Origin: Pseudomonadota bacterium
GTDB taxonomy: Bacteria > Desulfobacterota > Desulfovibrionia > Desulfovibrionales > Desulfovibrionaceae
Length of the DNA stretch: 64,000 bases
NCBI GenBank assembly: GCA_023411815.1
Contig: JAEYOJ010000003.1
Span: 1-64,000 of the forward strand
Direction of reading: 5' to 3'
Positions 24,369 to 32,927 of the stretch are shown here, one piece after another. The notes beneath the pieces were generated by a model. It was given only the letters and a program-made list of their open reading frames with translations. It did no database searches and was not told the DNA's origin. Each line of letters starts with the position of its first letter. Positions within the stretch are counted from its first letter, which is position 1. Both the position numbers and the translations under genes were made by a program.

Positions 24369-24392
24369 CGTCTGCCTGCGCGCAGGCAGACG
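24369..24392. repeat. Perfect 24-bp GC-rich palindrome
   Basis: CGTCTGCCTGCG (24369-24380) is immediately followed by its own complement (24381-24392), giving a loopless palindrome. It lies between the fused ligase gene and the membrane-anchored protein gene, both on the minus strand. It may act as a hairpin terminator without a T-tract or as a protein-binding site. Confidence 0.5.
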
Positions 24393-24483
24393 GCCAGCAG
24401 GAAACGGCCGCCGCCCGGAAATGACAACCCGGCCTGTCCGAAGCCGCAGGCTCATGATTGCCCAAGCGCTGGTTGCGTTCTGC

Positions 24484-26649
24484 TCAACCGCCGCTGAGCG
24501 GAAATGGAACCGAACGGCCCAGTGCGCCACGCCCAGTTCCTTGCCCGGCCATGATTTCCATCACGATGCCGGGAATGGACTCCAGATCCGGGCAGAGGCG
24601 GATGCCAGCCCTGCACAAGGCCCGCATCTTGCCGGCCACGCCGCCGGAGCTTTCCTCCAGGATGGCGCCGGCATGTCCCAGGCGGCGGCCCACAGGCGCG
24701 GTCCGCCCGGCTATGAAGGCCGCCATGGGTTTGGAAAAACCCGTACGCAGCACATGCTCGGCCAGTTCCTCCTCGGCACGGCCGCCTATCTCTCCCAGCA
24801 CGAGCACGGCCTTTACCCGCGCGTCATCGGCCACCATGGCCAGACAGTCAGCGAAACCCAGGCCGATGAACGGGTCGCCGCCGATGCCCACAGCCAGCGC
24901 CTGGCCCATGCCCGCGGCGGAAAGGCGCGCGGCGGCCTCGTAGGTCAGCGTGCCGCTGCGCGAAAAGATGGCCACTGGACCTGGCGTGAAGGGGGCCGCC
25001 GGCATGATGCCGACCTTTGTCATGCTCGGCACGATGATTCCCGGCGTGTTGGGTCCGATCAGCCTGGTGCCCAGCCTGCGAAGTATCGGCAGCATGGCGA
25101 GCATGTCCTGCTGCGGTATGCCTTCGGTGATGCACACCACCCAGCGTATTCCCGCCTCGGCGGCTTCCAGTATGGCGTCGGCCGCCATGGCCGCAGGCAC
25201 GAACACGATGCTCGCATCGATCTCGTGATGGCGCAGGGCCTCGCGCACAGAGTCATGGACCGGAACACCCTCGATCTCATTCCCGCCCTTGAAGGGCGTG
25301 ACCCCCGCCACGATACGGCTGCCGTAGTCGAGCATGAGCCTCGTGTGCAGGGCCGCGACCTTGCCGGTGATGCCCTGCACCAGAACGCGCGTCCTCGCGT
25401 CGATATCAAAGGATCTGGCATGCGCCCCGGCGGTCGCTCCCCGCAGGGCAGCGGCAAGCACCGGGGACAGGTCGTCTCCCGCCTTCGCGGCTTCCCCGTT
25501 GACCTCGATACGCGGCGGGTTGGGATCGCGCGGGCCGAACCCCTCCAGGATCGCCAAGGCCCTGGTCATGTCCTCCACGAGCGTGAGCCCGCGCAGGTTC
25601 AACCCTTCCAGCAGTCGCCGGCCCTCGCCGGCGCCATTGCCGGACATGCGCACCACCAACGGCTTGGCCGGTTCGCTGCCTGCCAGCACATCGGCCAGAG
25701 CCTGAGCCACCTTGGCGCAGGACAGGATGCCGCCGAAGAGGTTGATGAACACGACCCGCACGTCCCGTCCCTCGAAAAGCAGGCGCAGGGCCCGATCCAG
25801 GCGGCGGCTGTCGGCCGCTCCGCCCAGGTCCAGGAAGTTGGCGGCGGGCAGGCCCGCGAGGTTGAGCAGGTCCATGGTGGCCATGGCCAGACCCGCACCA
25901 TTGACCATGCAGCCGACCCAGCCGCCGAGCTTCACGAAGCTCATGCCGTCCTCGCGGGCGCGCACGTCTTCGGGCATGTGGTGGCGCGGGTCGTACCAGC
26001 GCTCCAGTTCCGGCCGCAGGGCGGCCGCGTTGTCGTCGATCTCGGCCTTGCCGTCCAGGGCCAGCCAGCGGCCCTCGCGCGTGAGCACCAGGGGATTGAT
26101 CTCGGCCAGCAACAGATTGTTGTGGCGCACGGCTGCAAACAGGCATTGGACCAGATCGCGGAATCCAGGCCAATGCTCCTTGCCGACCTTGAGATGGAAG
26201 AACGCCGCCCGCAGGTTGCGCTCGGCAGGGCCCTCGGGCAAGGGTACCGGCTGGGCCAGGACGTCCGCCGACGTCTCCACGTCCACGCCGCCGTGGGGAC
26301 TGACACTGAGCACAAGGCTTGCGCGGTCGCGGGACACGGCAAATGACACGTAGCATTCGCGCACGAAATCCACGGCCGGTTCCAGCAGCAGATACGGAGG
26401 TCTGTGGCCGCGTATCTCCTTGGCGAACAGTCCGCGCGCCCTGTCCGGCAACTCGGCGGCGTCGTTCACGCGCTGTACGCCGCCGGCCTTGCCTCGGCCG
26501 CCGGTCAGCACCTGGGCCTTGAGGTACCAGGGCGGAGGAAAGGCCGGCCTGAAGCGATCCTCTCCGCCCGGCTCCAGGCAGTCGCCGTCCGGCGCCTCTA
26601 TCCCCGCACTCCGGAACAGCCGCTTGCTCGCCTGCTCGTCCAGCAGCAT
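24484..26649 (-). CDS. Fused succinyl-CoA synthetase-type ligase (beta-alpha order), ADP-forming acyl-CoA synthetase
   Basis: The 721-residue chain joins a SucC-like beta half to a SucD-like alpha half. The beta half (about 1-375) has an ATP-grasp fold with YLKAQVLTGGRGKAGGV, LLLAEINPLVLTREGRWLALD, NGAGLAMATMDLLNLAG and VFINLFGGIL. The alpha half (from about 415) has RVLVQGITGKVAALHTRLML, GVTPFKGG, GPNTPGIIVPS, PVAIFSRSGTLTYEAA and the phosphorylated-His motif GHAGAIL (H659). All catalytic motifs are kept. E. coli uses separate subunits. The likely reaction is interconversion of an acyl-CoA with ATP synthesis; succinate is likely but acetate or another acid is possible. I prefer ATG 26649 over 26682. 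Confidence 0.85.
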   Translation of the reverse strand: MLLDEQASKRLFRSAGIEAPDGDCLEPGGEDRFRPAFPPPWYLKAQVLTGGRGKAGGVQRVNDAAELPDRARGLFAKEIRGHRPPYLLLEPAVDFVRECYVSFAVSRDRASLVLSVSPHGGVDVETSADVLAQPVPLPEGPAERNLRAAFFHLKVGKEHWPGFRDLVQCLFAAVRHNNLLLAEINPLVLTREGRWLALDGKAEIDDNAAALRPELERWYDPRHHMPEDVRAREDGMSFVKLGGWVGCMVNGAGLAMATMDLLNLAGLPAANFLDLGGAADSRRLDRALRLLFEGRDVRVVFINLFGGILSCAKVAQALADVLAGSEPAKPLVVRMSGNGAGEGRRLLEGLNLRGLTLVEDMTRALAILEGFGPRDPNPPRIEVNGEAAKAGDDLSPVLAAALRGATAGAHARSFDIDARTRVLVQGITGKVAALHTRLMLDYGSRIVAGVTPFKGGNEIEGVPVHDSVREALRHHEIDASIVFVPAAMAADAILEAAEAGIRWVVCITEGIPQQDMLAMLPILRRLGTRLIGPNTPGIIVPSMTKVGIMPAAPFTPGPVAIFSRSGTLTYEAAARLSAAGMGQALAVGIGGDPFIGLGFADCLAMVADDARVKAVLVLGEIGGRAEEELAEHVLRTGFSKPMAAFIAGRTAPVGRRLGHAGAILEESSGGVAGKMRALCRAGIRLCPDLESIPGIVMEIMAGQGTGRGALGRSVPFPLSGG

Positions 26650-26797
26650 CCTCCCACCCCCTGTTCTTGCAGCCGATCGCAAGGCCGCGCCACGCTAGGA
26701 ATCCGACCATGCATGTTGTATAAAGTGAGCGGCAAACTGTAAATGTTTTCCGTACCTAAGCATCCGGTGACAAGGGCGGAGACGCCCAGGAGGAGCC

Positions 26798-28162
26798 TTG
26801 CCCCCCATCCGCACATCGATCTTCGATCTGTTCAAGATCGGGCCGGGGCCGTCCAGTTCGCACACCATCGGCCCCATGCGCACCGCGAGGGAATTTTCCG
26901 AAACCGTGCGCGCCCTGCCCGCTCAGGTCCTGAAACGCGCCGCCGGCCTGGAAGTGCGCCTGTTCGGTTCCCTGTCCGCCACGGGCCAGGGACACGGCAC
27001 GCACAGAGCCGTCATGGCCGGGCTGCTGGGCATGCGGCCCGAATCGTGCGATCCGGACAAGCTGCTCGCGATCCTTGAGCTCCCTGCGGACGAATTGCGC
27101 CTGGACCTGCACGGCCACAGCCTGCCCCTCAAGCCCTCAGATATCGTTTTCGATGCCCTGGAACACGATCATCCGTACAGCAACACCATGCTCTTCCGCT
27201 TGCTGGGACCCGGTGGCGAGGTTCTGCTCGAACGCGTCTGCTACTCCGTGGGCGGCGGTTTCATTCAATGGCAGGGCCATGACGAGATCCAGCGCGGAGA
27301 GCCGGCGCACCCATTCGAGTCCATGACCGGCCTGCGCGCCCTGGCTTCCCGCACGGACCTGGGCTTGCCGGCGATCATACTGGAGAACGAGCTGGCCGTG
27401 ACTGGAGCGGTCGTGGAGGATGTCATCCAGGGCCTGGACGAGATCCTGGAGGCCATGCTGGCTTCCGTGGAGCGCGGGGTGGCCGCGGAAGGCCTGCTGC
27501 CCGGCGCAATCGGCCTGCGGCGCAAGGCCAAGGCCCTGCACGAGCGCAGCCGCACCCGGCCGATACCGGACCGTTTCCTGGTGTCGCTCAATGCCTACGC
27601 CCTGGCCGCGGCGGAAGAGAACGCCGCGGGGCGCATCGTGGTCACGGCGCCCACCTCTGGGTCGGCCGGAGTCATGCCGGCCGTGCTGGCGCTCCTGCGT
27701 CGGCGCATGGAACTGCCGCGGCGCATTTTGCGCGAAGGCCTGCTGGCCGCCGCGGCCATTGGCTTTCTGGCCAAGCACAACGCGTCCATCGCCGGAGCCG
27801 AGGTCGGCTGCCAAGGTGAGGTAGGCGTGGCCTCGGCCATGGCCGCTGCCTGCGTGGCGCATTGCCTCGGTCAGGACATCCAGATAATCGAGCACGCGGC
27901 CGAGATCGCCCTGGAGCACCACCTGGGCCTGACCTGCGATCCCGTGGCCGGTCTGGTGCAGATACCCTGCATCGAGCGCAACGCTATGGGCGCGGTCAAG
28001 GCCTACAACGCCTATATCCTGGCCGCCTTCGGCGATCCGGCCGCGCATGTGGTGGGCCTGGACAGGGCCTTGTGGGCCATGCGGGAAACCGGGCGCGACA
28101 TGCTGTGCAAGTACAAGGAAACCTCCATGGGCGGTCTGGCCCTGAGCCCGCCGACCTGCTGA
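26798..28162 (+). CDS. sdaA: L-serine dehydratase, iron-sulfur, single chain
   Basis: The 454-residue length is the same as that of E. coli SdaA. The beta domain begins with SIFDLFKIGPGPSSSHTIGPM, with a substrate-site loop at FGSLSATGQGHGTHRAV. The alpha domain contains TAPTSGSAGVMPAVL and three cysteines expected to hold the [4Fe-4S] cluster: C338 (AEVGCQGEVG), C380 (GLTCDPVAG) and C391 (QIPCIERNA). It deaminates L-serine to pyruvate and ammonia in the cytoplasm. The start is a TTG at 26798 with CAGGAGGAG immediately upstream and no in-frame ATG nearby. Oxygen sensitivity of the cluster fits an anaerobe. Confidence 0.92.
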   Translation: MPPIRTSIFDLFKIGPGPSSSHTIGPMRTAREFSETVRALPAQVLKRAAGLEVRLFGSLSATGQGHGTHRAVMAGLLGMRPESCDPDKLLAILELPADELRLDLHGHSLPLKPSDIVFDALEHDHPYSNTMLFRLLGPGGEVLLERVCYSVGGGFIQWQGHDEIQRGEPAHPFESMTGLRALASRTDLGLPAIILENELAVTGAVVEDVIQGLDEILEAMLASVERGVAAEGLLPGAIGLRRKAKALHERSRTRPIPDRFLVSLNAYALAAAEENAAGRIVVTAPTSGSAGVMPAVLALLRRRMELPRRILREGLLAAAAIGFLAKHNASIAGAEVGCQGEVGVASAMAAACVAHCLGQDIQIIEHAAEIALEHHLGLTCDPVAGLVQIPCIERNAMGAVKAYNAYILAAFGDPAAHVVGLDRALWAMRETGRDMLCKYKETSMGGLALSPPTC

Positions 28163-28272
28163 GCCCATGTTGCCGTTCATGCAGGAATATCCGCGAACGC
28201 CTTGCGCCAGCCGAGGCAAGAGGCTAGGCATGTGAGGATATTACCGACCCATTCGGCTCCAAGGAGAAACCC

Positions 28273-29295
28273 ATGTCGCAGTCCCAGCCGGAACTCAATA
28301 CGCCCGAAGGCATCATGGCCCTGGCCATGGCATTCCAACGCAGCCGGACTCTGCTCACGGCCATGGATCTGGGAGTGTTCACCGCCCTGTCCAACCTTGG
28401 AGGCGGTGATGGCGAGCCGGTGTCCTCGGCCGACGTGGCAGGCAGGATCAAGGCCGACGCCAAGGCCACGGACCGGCTGCTCAACGCCCTCACGGCGCTG
28501 GGTCTGGTGCGCAAAAGACACGGGCTCTTTTCCAATACGGAGTTGAGCGAACTGTTTCTGGTGGAAGGCCGCGAAGACTACCTGGCCAACCTGCGGCACA
28601 GTTCCGAACTGTACCGCGCCTGGGGCTCGCTCACCGATGCCGTGCGCAAGGGCGGCAGCCTGGACGAGACCTTGTCTCCCATCAAGGACGAGGAATGGAC
28701 CGCAAGCTTCATCGCGGCCATGCACCGGCGGGCGTTCAAGTCGGCTCCCCTGGAGGTGAGCAAGCTCGATCTGCACGGAGTGAACCGGCTGCTGGACGTG
28801 GGCGGAGGATCAGGTGTCTATGCCATGGCTTTCGCCAAGGCCAAGCCGGGACTGAGCGTCACGGTCTTCGACCTGCCCCCCGTAGCCCGCTTGGCCGATG
28901 AATACATCCGCAAGGCAGGCCTCTCCGGCCGCGTGTCCACGCATGCCGGTGACTACCGCACCGACGACCTGGGCTTGTCCTATGATCTGGTCTTTCTCTC
29001 GGCCGTGGCGCACATCAACTCGCCCGAGGAAAACAAGCGGCTAATGCGCAAGGCGGCCGCGGCCCTCAATCCCGGAGGCCGCGTCGTGGTCCTGGATTTC
29101 ATTATGGAGCCGGACCGCGTGCGACCCGAACGCGGGGCGCTGTTCGCATTGAACATGCTGGTCAACACTCCTGCCGGGGATACGTACACCGAGGAGGAAA
29201 TAGCCTCCTGGCTGATGGAGGCTGGTTGCCGCGATATCCAAAGAATCGACACGGCGCCGGGCATGGCTATGGTCGTCGGCACGCTGTCAGCTTAG
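28273..29295 (+). CDS. SAM-dependent methyltransferase of the acetylserotonin O-methyltransferase type
   Basis: The 340-residue protein has an N-terminal winged-helix dimerisation domain (about 10-100, with MALAMAFQRSRTLLTAMDL and DRLLNALTALGLVRKR). A C-terminal Rossmann methyltransferase domain follows, with motif I LLDVGGGSG (173-181), VTVFDLPPVARLA and LSYDLVFLSAVAHINSP. This arrangement is that of the Methyltransf_2 family, which methylates small hydroxyl compounds. The usual catalytic His is plausibly the one in AVAHIN. The substrate is unknown. AAGGAG precedes the ATG, and a strong terminator follows. Confidence 0.87.
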   Translation: MSQSQPELNTPEGIMALAMAFQRSRTLLTAMDLGVFTALSNLGGGDGEPVSSADVAGRIKADAKATDRLLNALTALGLVRKRHGLFSNTELSELFLVEGREDYLANLRHSSELYRAWGSLTDAVRKGGSLDETLSPIKDEEWTASFIAAMHRRAFKSAPLEVSKLDLHGVNRLLDVGGGSGVYAMAFAKAKPGLSVTVFDLPPVARLADEYIRKAGLSGRVSTHAGDYRTDDLGLSYDLVFLSAVAHINSPEENKRLMRKAAAALNPGGRVVVLDFIMEPDRVRPERGALFALNMLVNTPAGDTYTEEEIASWLMEAGCRDIQRIDTAPGMAMVVGTLSA

Positions 29296-29308
29296 TAGTT
29301 AATCGAAA

Positions 29309-29340
29309 ACATGAAAGCCTCCGTAGGGAGGCTTTCATGT
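29309..29340. terminator. Rho-independent hairpin between convergent genes
   Basis: A perfect 14-bp stem (ACATGAAAGCCTCC at 29309-29322 with its complement at 29327-29340) surrounds the loop GTAG. It ends the methyltransferase gene on the plus strand and, from the other side, the exported-protein gene on the minus strand. Confidence 0.8.
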
Positions 29341-29365
29341 CGACTCGGCAATCGGCGGCTTGTGC

Positions 29366-29992
29366 TCAGCGCAACCAGTAGTTGGCCCGCCCCAGGATAT
29401 GCTCCTTGCCCTGAGCATCCGCGAAGCGCACGGCGAAGAAACAGCTGCCCTCCCGAGGACCACCCGAGCTCACGCGCCTGATGTGCGCCGCATCGGGAAC
29501 GAAATCCGTCTCCTGCAATGAGTACAGTCCACGGCCAGTGATGAGGAAACGGAAAGCCGTGGCCCTGTCGGCCTGGTCCGGCGGCAATCCGGCGGACAGA
29601 TCCACCCAGTCGGGGAACCCTTGGCTCAGAGTCGCGCCGAACTCCTTCACCTTGCCTGATGCCAGCTTGGAGCTGTCCGGCCGGACAGGATTGCCGAAGA
29701 CCTGAAACGTTATCGGGAAATCGCTCCCCGGCGTGATCTGCTGCACATGATCCGCGGGAGTGACGAACGCAAAACCCGTGATGTGGCTGCCGTTCGTAGC
29801 GCGGCTCAGGTTACACATGGTCACCGTAAGCTCGGCTTCGGTATCCGTATAGGCGAAATAGGTCACCTCGGCTACGTACATGCCCAGGTCCTGGACTGAC
29901 TTTCCACCGTAGATGACCAGACCGTGCGCTTCGGTCAGATGCGCATGCACGACAAAGAACAACACGATTGCTTGAAATAGAATCTTGATCAT
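29366..29992 (-). CDS. Exported protein of unknown function
   Basis: The 208-residue protein has a signal peptide (MIKILFQAIVLFFVVHAHLT, cleavage near residue 23). The mature domain looks beta-rich, containing VIYGGKSVQDLGMYVAEVTY and ending HILGRANYWLR, with two Cys (CNLSRA, GSCFFA). I do not recognise a family. The ATG at 29992 follows GGGGGATAC; upstream codons in the same frame lack support. It is probably periplasmic or surface exposed. Its neighbours give no functional hint. Confidence 0.7.
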   Translation of the reverse strand: MIKILFQAIVLFFVVHAHLTEAHGLVIYGGKSVQDLGMYVAEVTYFAYTDTEAELTVTMCNLSRATNGSHITGFAFVTPADHVQQITPGSDFPITFQVFGNPVRPDSSKLASGKVKEFGATLSQGFPDWVDLSAGLPPDQADRATAFRFLITGRGLYSLQETDFVPDAAHIRRVSSGGPREGSCFFAVRFADAQGKEHILGRANYWLR

Positions 29993-30360
29993 GTATCCCC
30001 CGGGGGTAAGCCCCCCTGTATTGTTCAACAATCCATCCTGGCATAGCAACTGTGATACCAGCCTCGGCAATCAAAGCCGGCAGCCGATTTCCGGTTTTAT
30101 CGGACAATCTTGCGCTAAATGCATCAATAATTTGTTGATCATTATCTATTTATACTGACGCCACTACGGGTTGACGGACTTGCAACGATTATCGACACCC
30201 TGCGTCAAAAGCTGGGCGGTTGACGCGTCCTGAAGTGGTGGACAAACAGCCAGCGCCAGCAGCTCTGTTGCAAGTTACTAAATTATATTATTTTTCCTTT
30301 AAAAGCCTTGGTCCGGTAATTGCAAAAAAATATCCGAACTGTATGCCCGGAGCTTAAAAA
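29993..30360. other. AT-rich divergent intergenic region
   Basis: This 368-base region is noticeably more AT-rich than the surroundings (for example AAATTATATTATTTTTCC near 30285). It lies between two divergent genes and must contain both promoters. I could not assign a convincing -35/-10 pair. The low GC could also reflect acquired DNA. Confidence 0.4.
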
Positions 30361-31464
30361 ATGACCCATATCCCCTCGAAATTTAATACTGTTCCATCCA
30401 CATCAGCGGCCGATATCCAGCCACAGGCCCGTCGGCAAGCCGTCAGTGGCAACACCGCCGACTTTCGGAAGACGATGGAAACCATGCGCCAAGCCATTGA
30501 TCTGGCCATGGCCGACCGATTCTTGAACGTTTCCATGAGCTGGGACGAGCAGGATGAAGACGAAGGCCAGGGAAAGGGCATCGGCCTCAACACACTGGGC
30601 ATAAACATGCTGTCCACCCTAGCCAGGATCCAGACATTCCAGGGCGGCGAAGCCAGCCAAGCAAATACGGATCAGGGGCAACCTTCCATGAATTCTCGGG
30701 CCGGTTCTCCGGATGCGAGAGAGCTTGCCGATGCAGCTTCCCAGATGGGCGGTCAGGCCGGCGGATTACCCATGAAAGGCGATTCAGGGCAAACCGAAGT
30801 CTCCCTGGAAGAAATGGTGGGAGCCCTGGCCCGTGCGTTCGAGTCCGGATCCGAGGGCTCCCAGGCCATTGGCTGGGACAAGGTGGGCGGAACTAGCTAC
30901 GGGTTGTTCCAGCTTTCCTCGCGCCAGGGCAGCATGGATAATTTCCTGGCCTTCCTGGATGGCGTTGCGCCCGAATGGGCAACCCGCCTGCGCAATTCCG
31001 GGCCGGCCGATACGGGCGGACGCAACGGAGCCATGCCCCGTGAATGGCGCGCCATCGCCGCCGAGAACCCCGGGCTCTTCACGGCCCTGCAGCAGCGCTT
31101 CATCAACGACACGCACTATCAGCCCGCGCTGCAAGCCATCCAGGAACGCACCGGGCTGGATATCTCCAGCTTCCCGAAGGCCTTGCAGGAGGTGCTCTTC
31201 TCCACGGCGGTCCAGCACGGCCCCACGGGAGCGGCGAACATCTTCGCTCAGGCTGCCAGGGGGCTCAACGGTGTCATCGGCCAGACCGAATTCTCGGGAG
31301 AAGTCCTTGCCGAGCACCTGATTCGAGAAATCTACACCCTGCGCTCCACACGCTTCGGCAGTTCCACGGCGCAGGTGCAGGCAGCGGTGCGCAACCGGCT
31401 CAAGAGCGAGCACAAGCTGGCCATGAACCTGCTGAGCGGAATGGACGAATCCGGCTTGGCCTAG
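30361..31464 (+). CDS. Leaderless lysozyme-like protein (VgrG3/chitosanase-like fold suspected)
   Basis: The 367-residue protein has no signal peptide. The first 145 residues are polar and low in complexity. Residues 146-345 resemble the peptidoglycan-hydrolase domain of VgrG3-type and chitosanase-like enzymes, with FESGSEGSQAIGWDKVGGTS (candidate catalytic Glu at 161 and Asp at 173), YGLFQLSSRQGSMDNFLAFL and VLFSTAVQHGPTGAANIF. Homology is judged by eye and needs a profile search. The absence of a leader suggests export by a flagellar, type III or type VI route, or phage-like release. The ATG at 30361 follows GGAGCTT. Confidence 0.6.
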   Translation: MTHIPSKFNTVPSTSAADIQPQARRQAVSGNTADFRKTMETMRQAIDLAMADRFLNVSMSWDEQDEDEGQGKGIGLNTLGINMLSTLARIQTFQGGEASQANTDQGQPSMNSRAGSPDARELADAASQMGGQAGGLPMKGDSGQTEVSLEEMVGALARAFESGSEGSQAIGWDKVGGTSYGLFQLSSRQGSMDNFLAFLDGVAPEWATRLRNSGPADTGGRNGAMPREWRAIAAENPGLFTALQQRFINDTHYQPALQAIQERTGLDISSFPKALQEVLFSTAVQHGPTGAANIFAQAARGLNGVIGQTEFSGEVLAEHLIREIYTLRSTRFGSSTAQVQAAVRNRLKSEHKLAMNLLSGMDESGLA

Positions 31465-31478
31465 ACCGAACCATCGCC

Positions 31479-31517
31479 CGCGTGAGGCGGCGCGCTCCGG
31501 CCCGCCTCACGCGTTTT
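31479..31517 (+). terminator. Rho-independent terminator of the lysozyme-like gene
   Basis: CGCGTGAGGCGG (31479-31490) pairs with CCGCCTCACGCG (31502-31513) and is followed by TTTT. It starts 14 bases after the stop codon. Confidence 0.85.
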
Positions 31518-31747
31518 CCCGCCCTCTCCCCTGTCTGTCCGTCTTGCGATAAAAGCGGATAGTTCTTTCGCCCCTTTTTTATCATTCCCACCCAGTTGCT
31601 CCGAACTAGGATGAAGCGAGCGGACCCCATCCTCGCCGCCTTGTCCAGACAAGCCGCAAGGGGAGAAGGTCCATCTCCAGAGGCCTCTTTTCGCCTACTG
31701 TCCGATTATTCAGGACAATCATGCAAGCGATATGCAAGGAGTACTCC

Positions 31748-32746
31748 ATGCAGGAAAGAGAGAGTTTGATCGATCAACCGGTTATGGAACCGCGCACCAA
31801 GGCCTTTCTCGATGCCCTTGCGGCCAAGGGTGGCCCCCAGATTCACGAGCTTTCCGTTGAAGACGCGCGCAAGGTGCTTTCGGATGCCCAGTCGGGAGAG
31901 GCGTCCAAGCTGCCGGCCGACATCGATGACCGCAAGATTTCCGCCGGCCCGCAGGGGGATGTGGCGATCCGCATCGTCCGCCCACAGGGCGGCACGGATA
32001 CGCTGCCGGTGGTGATGTACTTCCATGGAGGAGGCTGGGTGCTGGGCGACAAGAACACCCATGATCGGCTGATCCGGGAGATTGCACACGGAGCCCAAGC
32101 CGCAGTCGTGTTCGTCGAGTACACGCCCTCGCCCGAGGCCAGGTATCCCGTGGCCATCGAGGAAGCTTACGCCGCGACGAAATGGATCGCGGAAAACGGC
32201 CGCAGCCTGAACCTCGACACCTCGCGTCTCATCGTGGCGGGCGACAGCGTGGGCGGGAACATGGCTGCCGCTGTCACCCTGCTGGCCAAGGAGCGCGGCG
32301 GACCGAGCATTGATTTCCAGGTGCTCTTCTATCCGGTGACGGATGCCGACTTCGATACGCCTTCCTATCAGCAGTTTGCCACCGGCTACTTCCTTACCCG
32401 CGAAGGCATGAAGTGGTTCTGGAATCATTACGCGCCGGATGTGGCCAAGCGCAAGGAGCCCACGGCGTCCCCGCTGCAGGCGTCAGTGGATCAGCTCCGG
32501 GGACTGCCCCCGGCGCTCATCATCAACGGCGAGTGCGACGTGCTGCGCGACGAGGGTGAGGCGTATGCACGCAAACTGATCCAGGCGGGCGTGCAGGTGA
32601 CGGCCGTGCGCTACCTCGGCACCATCCATGACTTCGTCATGCTGAACGCCATTACCGATACCCCTGCCCCGCGCGCCGCCATAACCCTCGCCTGCGACAT
32701 GCTGCGGGAAGCCTTCGGAAGGGAGGCCGCCCGGGCCGCGGCCTGA
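31748..32746 (+). CDS. HSL-type alpha/beta hydrolase (esterase)
   Basis: The 332-residue esterase belongs to the hormone-sensitive lipase-like family. It has the oxyanion motif YFHGGGWVLGD (HGGG at 93-96), the nucleophile VAGDSVGGNM (S167), the acid in INGECDVLRDEG and the base in GTIHDFVML. It would hydrolyse short acyl esters in the cytoplasm. I chose ATG 31748 because AAGGAG lies ten bases upstream; the frame opens nine codons earlier. It is a single gene, convergent with the tRNA-thiolation gene. Confidence 0.88.
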   Translation: MQERESLIDQPVMEPRTKAFLDALAAKGGPQIHELSVEDARKVLSDAQSGEASKLPADIDDRKISAGPQGDVAIRIVRPQGGTDTLPVVMYFHGGGWVLGDKNTHDRLIREIAHGAQAAVVFVEYTPSPEARYPVAIEEAYAATKWIAENGRSLNLDTSRLIVAGDSVGGNMAAAVTLLAKERGGPSIDFQVLFYPVTDADFDTPSYQQFATGYFLTREGMKWFWNHYAPDVAKRKEPTASPLQASVDQLRGLPPALIINGECDVLRDEGEAYARKLIQAGVQVTAVRYLGTIHDFVMLNAITDTPAPRAAITLACDMLREAFGREAARAAA

Positions 32747-32927
32747 TTTTTCGGCGGGAGGCAAGCCACGACCTTCCTCCCGGCCGCAAGCCGCGGATTC
32801 GAGCGGCCCGGCACTTGATCACGTCTGGCCTCGCCGGGAGGTCCCAGAAACGGAGCCCTCCCGGTCCGAAGCATATTTCTTTGGGGCCCGCTTCGTCACA
32901 TTACGAAACCCGTCCGAGGCAATAGGT

